A stretch of 64,000 nucleotides of DNA from Nisaea sp. (GCF_017640745.1 NZ_JAEPQA010000014.1:58763-122762); one strand, 5' to 3'; shown: positions 1-9,071, numbered from the stretch's first letter. A program made the numbers and translations. Notes: generated by a model from the letters alone, not told the origin.

Positions 1-104
1 ACGTGGCGGCGGAGGTCGAGAAGTTGGTCGTGTTGCGGGCCGAGCGCGACGACGCTGAGAGCCACATGATGGGGTTCCTGAAGGAGCTTGGATATGTCGA
101 GTGA
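1..104 (+). CDS. hsdM: Type I restriction enzyme M subunit, C-terminal end (partial)
   Basis: An open frame runs in from the window edge and stops at 102-104. The 33 visible residues are a charged helix ending GFLKELGYVE, the usual extreme C-terminus of HsdM N6-adenine methyltransferases, where a coiled tail contacts the specificity subunit. The stop overlaps the hsdS start (ATG at 94), so the two are translationally coupled, as is normal for M-S gene pairs. No catalytic motif is in view; the call rests on the tail and on hsdS and hsdR following directly. Confidence 0.7.
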   Translation, partial: VAAEVEKLVVLRAERDDAESHMMGFLKELGYVE

Positions 105-1326
105 GGCTCAGGAGGGCTGGCTTCCCGTGGCTTTTGGAGAGTTCTTGTCCGAGAGCCGGGTCGCCGGGACCGATGGAGCGCGAGCCCGGAAGCTTAGTGT
201 CAAGCTCTATGGAAGAGGAGTTGTCGAGAAAGATGCGTCTCGGCCGGGTAGTGAGGCGACAAAATATTATCGACGCAAGACGGGTCAGTTTATTTATAGC
301 AAGCTCGATTTTCTCAATGGGTCTTTTGCTGTAATCCCTGATTTTCTTGATGGGCTAGAGTCTACGTTAGATCTTCCCGCATTTGATGTCGCCGAGACGG
401 TTGATCCTAAATGGCTCCTCTACTATGTCACCCGCCCGCAGTTCTACGAAAGTTACCGGGATGTCGCGCGAGGCGGGCGGAAAGCCAGGCGGGTGAACCC
501 AAGAGAGTTCCTAGATTCGACTATTGATCTGCCGCCGTTGCGAGAACAGCAAAAGATTGCCGAGATCCTGACCTCGGTCGACGACGCCATACAGGCCACC
601 GAAGCCGTCATTGAGCAGACGAAAAAGGTTAAGCATGGGGTGATGAACCAACTGCTGACCAAGGGCATCGGCCACACCCGCTTTAAGCAGACCGAGATCG
701 GCGACATCCCAGAGGGATGGGAGGTGGTGCCTGCGGAATCCGTCTGTGAAGCGGTGATCGACTGCAAGAATCGGACGCCACCAATCACGGATAGTGGGTT
801 CGCCGTAGTCCGAACACCAAACGTCCGAAATGGGAAATTCGTCAAGAAGAACCTCACATTCACAGACGAGACTTCATTCGTCGAATGGACCAAAAGAGGG
901 AAACCGAGACCTGGAGACGTCCTGATCACTCGCGAAGCACCTGTTGGGGAGGTGTGTGCAGCACCCACCGAGTTCGAGTTCTGTTTGGGGCAGAGGACGA
1001 TGCTCTATCGCCCGAACCGAGCTCGTCTGGATCAGACGTTCCTATTGTACTCACTCCAGTCTGACGCAGTTCGACGGGTTTTATTGGAACGAGCCGGTGG
1101 TTCTACGGTTGGCCATGTCCGGGTCGGAGACATCCGTGCATTGCCTATTCCTATTGCTCCTTTAGAAGAACAGCTCCTGATAGTTGAGTGTCTTCGAAGT
1201 ATCGATCGCCAGATCACTGTGACAGAATGTGAACAACTTTCGTTGCAGGCCTTGAAATCCTCACTGTTGTCCGATCTCATGACTGGCAGAACTCGGGTGA
1301 GGATCAACCATGGACAAGGATCATGA
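94..1326 (+). CDS. hsdS: Type I restriction-modification specificity subunit HsdS
   Basis: HsdS recognises a bipartite DNA target for the M2S methylase and R2M2S nuclease. The protein (about 410 aa) has two target-recognition domains, roughly residues 5-150 and 205-365. Each is followed by a conserved helix that begins with a proline-rich E-Q motif: PPLREQQKIAEIL near 148 and IAPLEEQLLIVE near 350. The linker RFKQTEIGDIPEGW that opens the second half is characteristic. A TTG at 88 is in frame, but ATG 94 is preferred because it overlaps the hsdM stop. The 3' end overlaps the next gene by 17 nt. The first recognition domain looks short and lacks the usual opening motif, so its boundaries are uncertain. 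Confidence 0.92.
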   Translation: MSSEAQEGWLPVAFGEFLSESRVAGTDGARARKLSVKLYGRGVVEKDASRPGSEATKYYRRKTGQFIYSKLDFLNGSFAVIPDFLDGLESTLDLPAFDVAETVDPKWLLYYVTRPQFYESYRDVARGGRKARRVNPREFLDSTIDLPPLREQQKIAEILTSVDDAIQATEAVIEQTKKVKHGVMNQLLTKGIGHTRFKQTEIGDIPEGWEVVPAESVCEAVIDCKNRTPPITDSGFAVVRTPNVRNGKFVKKNLTFTDETSFVEWTKRGKPRPGDVLITREAPVGEVCAAPTEFEFCLGQRTMLYRPNRARLDQTFLLYSLQSDAVRRVLLERAGGSTVGHVRVGDIRALPIPIAPLEEQLLIVECLRSIDRQITVTECEQLSLQALKSSLLSDLMTGRTRVRINHGQGS

Positions 1327-1939
1327 TCGGCCGACGCTTGGAGAGTCGAAGGGAAACCAAGCGGCTCGCATAGGCGCCAGTGCGCTTGGAGCAATACCGG
1401 TTCTCGGACCAATCATTCAGGCGACGGTGACTGAGACAATCCCCAACGTACGGCTGGAGCGCATCGAAGCTTACCTTCAGCACCTGGAGCGGCGGCTTGA
1501 TGAGGCCACCCTTGGTGAGCAACTCAAAGACGAGCGACAGCTCGATCTATTCGAAGAAGGCATGTGGCAGTCTGCGAGAGCGGTCAGCGACGAGAGGAAA
1601 GAACGGGTCGCAAACCTTGTCGTCAACGGGCTCTCAGCTCCCGAGTTGGATGCGGCGCGATCTCGGCATTGGTTGCGAGTGTTGAATCAGCTCGGCGATG
1701 AGGAGATCGCGATCCTATTGGATGAGTTTCAATGGCAGACGAGCTATCCCGAAGCAACTGACGAAGAACAGGGCCAAAGGGTCAAGGAGACGCCGAACGA
1801 AGCCCTCCCGAGCCGTTTCCTGCTTAGCGCCTTCGGGCTAATGAAGCAGCATGCCACGTGGGGCGGCGGCAATGTGGTTCAAGGCGTGACGCCCGCTGGC
1901 GAGGATTTCCTCAGGGCGATGGGCCTCTTGGGCGATTGA
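1310..1939 (+). CDS. Unrecognised protein encoded between hsdS and hsdR
   Basis: The 209-residue protein has a glycine/proline/alanine-rich hydrophobic patch near residues 20-40 (ALGAIPVLGPIIQA), which could be a short membrane or amphipathic segment. A charged helical region follows (ERIEAYLQHLERRLDE), and the C-terminus is mostly helical. I do not recognise a family. The gene overlaps hsdS by 17 nt, and its stop directly abuts the GTG of hsdR, so it is a fixed part of the restriction operon. A role as an activity modulator or anti-phage accessory of this system is inference from position only. Confidence 0.75.
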   Translation: MDKDHDRPTLGESKGNQAARIGASALGAIPVLGPIIQATVTETIPNVRLERIEAYLQHLERRLDEATLGEQLKDERQLDLFEEGMWQSARAVSDERKERVANLVVNGLSAPELDAARSRHWLRVLNQLGDEEIAILLDEFQWQTSYPEATDEEQGQRVKETPNEALPSRFLLSAFGLMKQHATWGGGNVVQGVTPAGEDFLRAMGLLGD

Positions 1940-4900
1940 GTGGGCTGGATGGGATCTGAGTATCTGCTCGCTGAGAAGCCGGCCATCAATACCTTGCTGT
2001 CGTTGGGTTACGACTTCGTCCCGCCGGCCGCTCATGACGGCCTCCGGGACGGAGAGAATCAGGTTCTGTTCCGCCCGCATCTGATCGACACCTTGCAGCG
2101 TCTCAACAACATCTCTGAAGCCGACGCTCGGGCCGCTTATGTCGAGCTGAGCACGAAGAGCCACAATGAGGAATGGCTGGCGCTATTGAGGGGCGGGTTT
2201 TCCCGTCCGGTATCGGGCCAGGCCACCGAAAAGACACTCCACTTGGTCGACTTCAAGACTCCCGCCAACAACCTCTTTACCGTCACCAGCCAGCTTTACG
2301 TGAAGGCGGAGAAGTCCCGAATTCCCGACCTAGTGGTGCATGTGAACGGCATCCCGCTGGTTGTGATCGAGGCCAAGTCGCCGATGGTGGCGAAAAGCAA
2401 GGCCGGAGAGGCCTTTGATCAGATCAAGCAGTACGAGCGCGACATCGTCCGATTGTTCCACTCTAACCTGTTCAACATCGTGACCGACGGTACCACGGTG
2501 CTTTACGGCGCTACCGGCGCTCCGGCGAAGTTCTACGGCTACTGGCGGGACCCGTGGCCGAGGCAGGAGGCGGACTTCACCAGCGAGCTTCAGAAGGGAC
2601 TCTGGTCGTTGCTGGAGCCGTCCCGGTTGCTCGACCTGCTTGCCCACTTCACCGTCTTCGAGACCGACCCGGACAGCGGCGAGACCATAAAGAAGATCTG
2701 CCGTTATCAGCAGTTCCGGGCCGTGAACAAGGTGGTCGACCGGGTGGTCGAGGGAAAGCACGAAAAGGGGCTGATCTGGCATACGCAGGGCTCGGGCAAG
2801 AGCCTGACCATGGTCTTCCTTGCACTGAAGCTGAAGACCCACCTCACGCTTCCGGACGGCGCGCTCGGTAATCCGAACCTGATGGTGCTGACCGACCGGA
2901 TCGACCTGGACGACCAGATCAGCGGGACCTTCAATGCCTGCGGCCTGCCGAACCCGCTTTCCATGGAGAGCGTGGCGGAGCTGCGCAAGCATATCCACAG
3001 CGGTGTCGGCGGGCTGACGGTGCTCTCCACCATCTTCAAGTTCGCCAACTCCAAGACGGCCGTGCCGAACTCGAAGGACTGGATCGTGATGGTGGACGAG
3101 TGCCACCGCACCCAGGAAAACGACCTCGGCGCCTATCTGCGGGCCACCCTGCCGGAAGCCCGCTTTTTCGGTTTCACCGGTACGCCGGTCAAGAAGAACG
3201 ACCGGGACACCTACGCCAATTTCGGTGTGGTCGGGGAAGGCTATCTCGACAAGTACGGGATCGACGACGCCGTGCGCGACGGGGCGACGGTGCCAATCCA
3301 CTATACCGGCCGCAAGACCGACTGGCAGATCGACGAAGCGAAGATCGACATCCTGTTCGACCAGTGGTTCGCAGACCTGCCGGACGAAACCGTGGCGAAG
3401 ATCAAGGAGCGGGGTGTTCAACTGGCCGACCTGGTGAAGCATCCAAAGCGGATCGCGTTGATCGCCTTCGACATCTGGACCCACTTCAAGGCCTACGCCA
3501 TGCCGGACGGGTTCAAGGCCCAGGTGGTGGCGATCGATCGGGAAGAGGTGGTCCTGCTGAAGCGGGCGCTGACAAAGGTGATCGCCGAGGATCTGGTGAA
3601 GGACGGCATGGGCGAGGAGGAGGCCAGGGCGCAGGCCGCTTCCTATGCGGCCTGCGTCTATTCCAAATCCCAGGAAGACGACAAGCCGTCCGAAGACCCG
3701 CACACGGACGCGATCCGGAAAGACCTGGTGGCATGGTATCTGGACAAGGAGGCGGAACGGGCGGCCAAACGGGAGTTCGGTAAGCGGGGGCAACCGCCGC
3801 ATTTCCTGATCGTCTGCGACAAGCTGCTGACCGGTTTCGACGCGCCGGCCGAGTCCGTGATGTATCTGGACAAGCCGCTGAAGGAGCACACCTTGCTCCA
3901 GGCGATCGCGCGCACGAACCGGGTGGCCGACGACAAGAAGCACAACGGGCTCATCGTCGATTACATCGGGGTCTCGAACAAGCTGAACGAGGCGCTTGCG
4001 TCCTACAGGTCCGAGGATGTCCAGAACGCCATGAAGGACCTGGACGAGCTGCGCTCGCTGCTGCGTACGGCGCATGCGGCGGTCATGGCCTTGGTCAAGG
4101 GTGTGCGCAAGCCTGGGAAACCGGCCAAGCAGCAGTACGATGAGCTGGTGGAGAAGCTTAAGCCCGAGGACGCGTGGATCGAGTTCCGTCGCAAGGCCCG
4201 GGAGTTCATCGGCTGCTTCCAGGCGCTGACCCCGGACCCGTCTGCGCTGACCTACGTCGAGGATCTCAAATGGGTGGCTGCGTTCCTGCAGTACGCGACC
4301 TTGGCGCTGGACAAGAAGCAGAGCATCGACCACACGGCCTACTCGGAAAAGCTCCGAGCCATGCTGGAGGAGCACCTGGAGGCAACGGGGCTCAGCGTGA
4401 CAGTCAAGATCCGCACCATCACCGACCCGGACTTCGATCAGGACTTCGACACCAGCGGGAAGAGCGAGGACGAGCTGAAGACGGCGGCGATCCGGAAGAC
4501 GACGGAGCTGAAGAAGACCGTCGAGGTCAAGATCGACGACAACCCGCATCAGTACGGCAAGTTCTCGGAGCGTTTGCGCAAGCTGCTGGAGCGGTTGGAA
4601 AGCGGTCAGGTCGCCCTGGCGGACTGGCTGAAGGAAGCCGAGAAGTTCGCGCAGGACCTTCGAGCGGAAGACGAGGCCTACAAGGGCACAGGACTGACCA
4701 AGGATGAATACGGTATCCATCAGGTTCTGCAGGCGCTCGGCGTCGGTCAGATCGACGGGGGTGGCCTGGAATCGTTAGCGAAGGGTGTTTCCCGCATTTA
4801 TGCGGCAGCCCCTCCCATGTGGCAGGAGAAGCCCGAGCTACGAAAGGATCTCCGCCAAGGTGTGCGCCAGCAAGCGCACGCCGCTGGCCTCCGGAACCCG

Positions 4901-4963
4901 AAGCTGGGCGAGACGGTGGAGCAGGTCGAGGATTACGCCGTGAAGCACATGGCCAGAGTTTGA
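1940..4963 (+). CDS. hsdR: Type I restriction enzyme R subunit HsdR (translocase/nuclease)
   Basis: HsdR is the ATP-driven DNA translocase and endonuclease of a type I R-M complex. The 1007-residue protein is full length. The N-terminal PD-(D/E)xK nuclease core is visible near residues 128-146 (PDLVV...VVIEAKSP). Helicase motifs follow: Walker A QGSGKS near 282-287, DECH near 385, FTGTP near 414, and a motif VI-like segment QAIARTNRV near 655. The C-terminal helical region binds the methylase. GTG 1940 directly follows the upstream stop; ATG 1949 is an alternative. No frameshift or lost motif is evident, so the system appears intact. Confidence 0.95.
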   Translation: MGWMGSEYLLAEKPAINTLLSLGYDFVPPAAHDGLRDGENQVLFRPHLIDTLQRLNNISEADARAAYVELSTKSHNEEWLALLRGGFSRPVSGQATEKTLHLVDFKTPANNLFTVTSQLYVKAEKSRIPDLVVHVNGIPLVVIEAKSPMVAKSKAGEAFDQIKQYERDIVRLFHSNLFNIVTDGTTVLYGATGAPAKFYGYWRDPWPRQEADFTSELQKGLWSLLEPSRLLDLLAHFTVFETDPDSGETIKKICRYQQFRAVNKVVDRVVEGKHEKGLIWHTQGSGKSLTMVFLALKLKTHLTLPDGALGNPNLMVLTDRIDLDDQISGTFNACGLPNPLSMESVAELRKHIHSGVGGLTVLSTIFKFANSKTAVPNSKDWIVMVDECHRTQENDLGAYLRATLPEARFFGFTGTPVKKNDRDTYANFGVVGEGYLDKYGIDDAVRDGATVPIHYTGRKTDWQIDEAKIDILFDQWFADLPDETVAKIKERGVQLADLVKHPKRIALIAFDIWTHFKAYAMPDGFKAQVVAIDREEVVLLKRALTKVIAEDLVKDGMGEEEARAQAASYAACVYSKSQEDDKPSEDPHTDAIRKDLVAWYLDKEAERAAKREFGKRGQPPHFLIVCDKLLTGFDAPAESVMYLDKPLKEHTLLQAIARTNRVADDKKHNGLIVDYIGVSNKLNEALASYRSEDVQNAMKDLDELRSLLRTAHAAVMALVKGVRKPGKPAKQQYDELVEKLKPEDAWIEFRRKAREFIGCFQALTPDPSALTYVEDLKWVAAFLQYATLALDKKQSIDHTAYSEKLRAMLEEHLEATGLSVTVKIRTITDPDFDQDFDTSGKSEDELKTAAIRKTTELKKTVEVKIDDNPHQYGKFSERLRKLLERLESGQVALADWLKEAEKFAQDLRAEDEAYKGTGLTKDEYGIHQVLQALGVGQIDGGGLESLAKGVSRIYAAAPPMWQEKPELRKDLRQGVRQQAHAAGLRNPKLGETVEQVEDYAVKHMARV

Positions 4964-4966
4964 ACG

Positions 4967-5710
4967 ATGCCGGATCTCATCATCGGTAATACGGTCGTTC
5001 CCTATACCCTCCGGCGCTCTGCCAGCGCACGGAAGGCCCGCATTACGGTGACCCCTGACCAGGTCGAACTGGTGGTGCCGGAGGCAGCCAACGAAGATCA
5101 GATTGCTCGGGTGCTCGAAAGCAAGCGGGCCTGGATCTACGAGCATCACCAGCGCATGGCTGAACGGTCGGCGGAGATGCATACCATCCACCGCTTCATG
5201 ACCGGCGCCAAGGTGCCATATCGGGGGCGTCTGGTGAGATTGACGGTTCAGCGGACGGATAAGCCGGTGGTGTCGGTTGAATATCGGAATGGGTTCCTGG
5301 TGTCGGTGCCCGAATGGGTCACAGAGCGGAACCGGGAAGCTGTCATCGAAGGAGAGCTTCGGCTCTGGTTCAAGGTTCGTTTACGGCGCGACACCAGGGA
5401 GATGGCCCGGCGGCTCGGCGAGCCGGCCGGGCTGGTGGCGAAGGCCATCCGGATCAAGGACCAGAAGCACATGTGGGGCAGTTGCGGCCGGGACCGGGTC
5501 GTGAACCTGAACTGGCGTCTGATCTTCGCCCCCAAGGCCGTGCTCGAATACGCCGTCGCCCACGAGTTGGCCCATCTCGAAGAGCGAAATCACACCTCTG
5601 CCTTCTGGTCCTTGGTCCGCCGCCTAGTGCCGGACTACGAGCGCCGCAAGGACTGGCTCGAAGCGAACGAGCACGTGCTCGGGTACCGGTACGTCCCGGT
5701 GGAAATCTAG
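4967..5710 (+). CDS. YgjP-type (DUF45) zinc metallopeptidase of the R-M operon
   Basis: The 247-residue protein has the WGSC motif (MWGSCGRD, about residue 168) and the HELAH zinc site (about 198-202) followed by ERNHTSAFW, the standard signature of the YgjP/DUF45 metallopeptidase family. It starts 3 nt after the hsdR stop and is in the same operon. Such genes are a common companion of type I R-M loci. Their substrate is not established; proteolytic control of the restriction subunit is a reasonable inference but is not shown here. Confidence 0.9.
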   Translation: MPDLIIGNTVVPYTLRRSASARKARITVTPDQVELVVPEAANEDQIARVLESKRAWIYEHHQRMAERSAEMHTIHRFMTGAKVPYRGRLVRLTVQRTDKPVVSVEYRNGFLVSVPEWVTERNREAVIEGELRLWFKVRLRRDTREMARRLGEPAGLVAKAIRIKDQKHMWGSCGRDRVVNLNWRLIFAPKAVLEYAVAHELAHLEERNHTSAFWSLVRRLVPDYERRKDWLEANEHVLGYRYVPVEI

Positions 5711-5736
5711 GCCGGGCGCGCTAGATGCCCGGCCGT
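5706..5736 (+). terminator. Hairpin after the restriction operon
   Basis: An 8-bp perfect GC stem (GGCCGGGC at 5710-5717 pairing with GCCCGGCC at 5727-5734) with a 9-nt loop begins at the last base of the metallopeptidase stop codon. There is no clear T-tract, so it may act as a Rho-assisted or bidirectional terminator between the convergent genes. Confidence 0.5.
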
Positions 5737-5758
5737 AGGAGTGCCTGTGGTTACGCCA

Positions 5759-6202
5759 TCAGTAGGTGTGACGCGTATGGATCGTAGAGGGATCTCGGAG
5801 ATCCGAGATCTGCTTTTCGTTGCCGTCGGAATCGGTGAAGAGCCAGTTGCGCCAGACGTTCTCGGTCTTGGTGCCGATGCCCTTACTCAATTTGACCAAG
5901 CTGTGGAACCGCTGCCCTGACGGCAGCAGTTTCCACGCGCCCCCAGTTGCCACTGCCTCGTGGCGCTGGCCTTTGTAGATCCGGTGGATCTTGAAGCCTT
6001 CCGGGAAACGAACGTTGTACCGGGTGGCAACAAAACCATCCCGAGCGATGCTGGGCTCGGCCGGAGCTTCGACACCAGCTTCGGGCGACGCATCCGGAAG
6101 CTGGAGGACGCGCCTGAGGATCTGATCCTCGGTTTCCTCGCCCTCGGCCCGGGCGGACCAGATGGCGGCGAACACCGGTGTCGATACCATGATGGATTTC
6201 AT
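5759..6202 (-). CDS. Small RAMA/DUF2924-like protein beside the R-M operon
   Basis: The 147-residue protein starts at ATG 6202 behind a strong AAGGAG site, which fixes the start. The first 20 residues are mildly hydrophobic and may be a weak signal sequence. The C-terminal half (about 65-140) reads as a small beta-rich domain: RIYKGQRHEA..., then F-H-S-L-x-x-L-x-x-x-I-G-T-x-x-x-N-V-W-x-x-W, then a D-x-D-G turn and an ISDLRDP end. That order (short strands, FxSL helix, N-x-W-x-W) resembles DUF2924/RAMA-type domains linked to modified-DNA and restriction contexts. The assignment is by eye only, and the gene could be an unrelated orphan. Confidence 0.6.
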   Translation of the reverse strand: MKSIMVSTPVFAAIWSARAEGEETEDQILRRVLQLPDASPEAGVEAPAEPSIARDGFVATRYNVRFPEGFKIHRIYKGQRHEAVATGGAWKLLPSGQRFHSLVKLSKGIGTKTENVWRNWLFTDSDGNEKQISDLRDPSTIHTRHTY

Positions 6203-6538
6203 GTCGTTCTCCTTAAAAGTCTTATTTTAAGCAAGATAGCAAGATTTAAGCATGAGTCAAGTTGTGGTTGTCCGACACCAGGCAAGGCGCGTTCTGGCGC
6301 AGCGCTGCCCGCCTGAGGGCGGGCGCTGCGCATGTCGCTTGGTGGGGTTTGGGGGGAAAAGTCCTAGGCTCTTAGCTGGGACCTGAAGCTGGTGGGGTTT
6401 CGACACCAGAGCTCAAAGAGGGCGGTCACTCTAGAGTTGGTCAGAACGAACGCGCCCGCCTCTGCGGGTGGCGCGTTCTTCTCACAGGCGGAGATGAAGC
6501 CAAGCTAATCCAAATTATGGGCCACTGCCCTAAAGCTC
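6203..6538. other. Non-coding gap with two hairpins
   Basis: No convincing gene is present. The left end carries the leader and ribosome site of the minus-strand small gene. Two GC-rich inverted repeats stand out: about 6297-6332 (arms GCGCAGCG...CCCGCC / GGCGGGCGCTGCGC, loop TGAG) and about 6446-6480 (arms around AACGCGCC / GGCGCGTT). The second lies just beyond the stop of the minus-strand ATPase and may terminate it. The phrase GGTGGGGTTT occurs twice between them (near 6341 and 6391). Confidence 0.45.
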
Positions 6539-8479
6539 TTATTTAGGAAGGTGACCCATAAATTCCTGAGCCTCGATCCCCCGGAGGTCGAGTGCGTAGT
6601 AAGATTTTCCCTGTTTGAACCAAAGCATCCCCTCCATTGCAGCTTCAATGCGGCGTTGGACCGTTTTCCTGCTGGTGCTATCCGAGGGTTGGATCAGTCG
6701 ATTTAGCTGCACGCCCGAAATCTTCATGGGCCCTCCGGCCCGGAACTGATCGTCAAAATACCGCTGCATTAGCTGGCGAATTCGGACGACCTCTCGGTCG
6801 CGCTCTACATCGTCATGGAGATTTACTGCCGGCCACTCTTCAAATCGAATGCCTGGCATGAGAAGCGAGAGGTAGTCCAACAGCTGCTGCGACGTCGACA
6901 TTACGTAACCTGTCATCGTGTGAGCACGTCCGTCTGTTATGTGCCGACAGGAGCCTCTAGAAAGTGCTTGAAAAGCCGATTGGGCGAGTTCTGCGCATTT
7001 ATGAGCAGTGAGATGTGCGGGGCCATAGTCGGCGTTGATATCACGCCGGGCCCCGAGATATAGACTGGCCAGAACCGCTCCGTCCTGATGGTTCAGGCCA
7101 TAGAGTATTACGTGCTGACAAAAACCGAAGTCGTTTAGGCTGGCCTCTTGGCCCCAAGTCAGCACGTTTATTCTTCTTCGATCTGGTGAAGTACCAAGCG
7201 CCGGCTCCTCGACGTCGAGCCCAGCCTTCTTGAACAGGTTGACCAGATATTCCGAACCGGTTAGCTCGGAGTGCCCTAGGTCCTTGAAGGTCACGATAAG
7301 GACGCATTCGGAATGCGGAATGTTCCGGACGCATTCGATTACTTCCCCAAAGATTTCTTTGGATTCGCTCTTCAAATCACGACGTATGGCGTCGCGACCC
7401 GATGCCACTGGAAGCGTTTTGATGGTTACGTTATCGAACCGCTTGAAGCGGGTGAGGTCGACGTGCGTGCTTGTTTTTGCTCGGAGTATTTCTTCACCCG
7501 AGTGAACTGTCGTGTCGAATCGCTCCGCTAGCTTCATTTGATAGCTCGCATCCAAGATGAGCATGTTGTCGATCTCATCGGGGAAATTCGGCGTTGAGAA
7601 GACAAGTTTTGCGCCGCCACTTCTGATCAATCGGCCAGTTTCGCCGTTATGTGCGATCGCTTGGGAAACTGCCGTCTTGAAGCGAATGCCGTCAGAGGCC
7701 TTCTTCTCAAAAATATCAAACTGTCGACGCATCTTTTTTGCTTTGTCCGGGGTTAGATCAGGCAGCTTAAAAGTAGCGACTGTGTCTGTATTGCCGGATG
7801 AAGCTTCTGGGAACCAATGCGCGAAGTCGTCCAAGTACCAAAGCAGATCATTCAAACTCAAAGTGTCAGCGACATTGCGAATTGCCCCGTGAGCTGCATG
7901 GAGGTGCACTGCTTCAATGAACGCGCTCTTACTGGTGACGAGGCTTTCATCAAAAATAGTTAGCGCCCTAGGCTGTTCCCCGACGTAGTAGAACTTAGTC
8001 AGGTCATTGTCACGAAGCCGACTGTGGCTGACTAATACGATCTGTCGATATGGGTATATTTTGCTTTCCTGGTCTATCTCCAGCGAAGACTCAGATGCCT
8101 TATCTCCATAGCTATGGATCAGCCCTACTCGATCAGCGGTCAGTCCGGATTCCAATAGCGAACGGTACAAGCGGCACAGTGCTTCGACCGTAAACATGCT
8201 GACGCAGATCGGGATCTCGTCGTCCCATGTACTGACCAACTCTGTAATCCAAGCTATGATCGCCGTCGTTTTTCCTGAGCCTGTCGGTAATGGGGCCACG
8301 TAGCGGCCAGATATTCGGCCAAAGGCTTGGGCGGTCATGAGTGACAAGAGGTTATGAAGGGCTGCGCTGTGAGCCTCCGCCACTACGTTGCCGTGGCCTT
8401 CCAAGATCCTAACTAGACGATTGTGCGCTCGGGCGACGAATGCCTGCTCGGCTGGCTGTAACAGTGAGATGTCGGTCAT
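6539..8479 (-). CDS. SF2 helicase-like ATPase of unknown role
   Basis: The predicted 646-residue protein has a clear P-loop (PLPTGSGKTT, about residues 64-73 from the ATG at 8479). A Walker-B-like TIFDES replaces the usual DExH. A second hydrophobic strand (NMLILDASY) and a RecA2-like segment (INVLTWGQEASLNDFGF) lie further on, followed by a C-terminal winged-helix-like region (about 570-640). I cannot place it in a named helicase family. An in-frame GTG at 8569 would add 30 residues; neither start has a strong ribosome site. The gene stands alone between the R-M operon and tRNA-Val. Phage defence or mobile-element replication are both possible. Confidence 0.75.
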   Translation of the reverse strand: MTDISLLQPAEQAFVARAHNRLVRILEGHGNVVAEAHSAALHNLLSLMTAQAFGRISGRYVAPLPTGSGKTTAIIAWITELVSTWDDEIPICVSMFTVEALCRLYRSLLESGLTADRVGLIHSYGDKASESSLEIDQESKIYPYRQIVLVSHSRLRDNDLTKFYYVGEQPRALTIFDESLVTSKSAFIEAVHLHAAHGAIRNVADTLSLNDLLWYLDDFAHWFPEASSGNTDTVATFKLPDLTPDKAKKMRRQFDIFEKKASDGIRFKTAVSQAIAHNGETGRLIRSGGAKLVFSTPNFPDEIDNMLILDASYQMKLAERFDTTVHSGEEILRAKTSTHVDLTRFKRFDNVTIKTLPVASGRDAIRRDLKSESKEIFGEVIECVRNIPHSECVLIVTFKDLGHSELTGSEYLVNLFKKAGLDVEEPALGTSPDRRRINVLTWGQEASLNDFGFCQHVILYGLNHQDGAVLASLYLGARRDINADYGPAHLTAHKCAELAQSAFQALSRGSCRHITDGRAHTMTGYVMSTSQQLLDYLSLLMPGIRFEEWPAVNLHDDVERDREVVRIRQLMQRYFDDQFRAGGPMKISGVQLNRLIQPSDSTSRKTVQRRIEAAMEGMLWFKQGKSYYALDLRGIEAQEFMGHLPK

Positions 8480-8892
8480 GCTCGGTGAGTTGGTGAGGAA
8501 ATGCGACCTTCTGAGGCCAAGGGCGGGGAGAATGGAGCAGTGGGCCGCTTGAACACAAGTGGGTACCACTAGCTAAATCTCACCACCATGTGGATCAAAC
8601 TTTGACAGGATCTTTAATGGTCTCCTGTGGGGGGAGTTTCGCCGACCGAAAGGCATATCCACTCGCGAGAACTACCCCTGTTTCGTGTCACAATTCTTGT
8701 CACAGTGAGTGTGACACAGAGACGTTTTCAGGCCAATTTCGTATCTAAACAGACCTCGGCCGATGTCGGTCGACTGGGGTGAGGCTGCAACTTGACGGTA
8801 ATGGTGAGATTTCGTAACGTCCTGATCTGCAAGCGTTTTGAGGGCGTTTCAGGGCGTCACGTAGCCGCACACATCCCGATGCCGCAGAGATA
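8480..8892. other. Intergenic region with a palindrome cluster upstream of tRNA-Val
   Basis: No gene is seen beyond the possible GTG extension of the ATPase. Between 8685 and 8717 there is a nested dyad: GTGTCAC (8685-8691) and GTGACAC (8711-8717) flank a central TCACAGTGA (8700-8708). The same TCACAGTGA core recurs on the other side of the tRNA at 9050-9058. The sites could bind a regulator or integrase; the sequence does not decide. Confidence 0.4.
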
Positions 8893-8967
8893 GGGCGCGT
8901 AGCTCAGCGGGAGAGCACTACGTTGACATCGTAGGGGTCGCTGGTTCAATCCCAGCCGCGCCCACCA
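8893..8967 (+). tRNA. tRNA-Val (anticodon GAC)
   Basis: This is a complete cloverleaf: acceptor stem GGGCGCG/CGCGCCC, D stem GCTC/GAGC, anticodon stem CTACG/CGTAG around loop TTGACAT (anticodon GAC), T stem GCTGG/CCAGC with TTCAATC loop, and an encoded CCA end at 8965-8967. It reads valine GUC codons. The position between two accessory segments, with an integrase-like scrap just downstream, fits a tRNA used as an integration target. Confidence 0.97.
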
Positions 8968-9045
8968 TTCCAAGGCATCAAAATCGTTCAGTCCTTCGAT
9001 TTCGCCTCGCCATCGAAAATCCTCTTCAGAGCCGACTGTCACACT

Positions 9046-9062
9046 CCCGTCACAGTGACGGG
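9046..9062. repeat. Perfect 17-bp palindrome downstream of tRNA-Val
   Basis: CCCGTCACAGTGACGGG is a perfect odd-length palindrome 79 nt after the tRNA and 9 nt before the integrase-like start. Its core is shared with the cluster at 8685-8717. It may be an arm site or operator of the lost mobile element. Confidence 0.4.
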
Positions 9063-9071
9063 GAATCGGTC

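Noticed and set aside
2330..4720. 796-residue minus-strand ORF
   Set aside because: It is antisense to hsdR, with composition of a GC-rich shadow frame (many Arg, Leu, Gly, no motifs).
8857..9042. Minus-strand ORF ending LGLNQRPLRCQRSALPLSYAP
   Set aside because: This is the well-known false translation of a tRNA gene; it lies across tRNA-Val.
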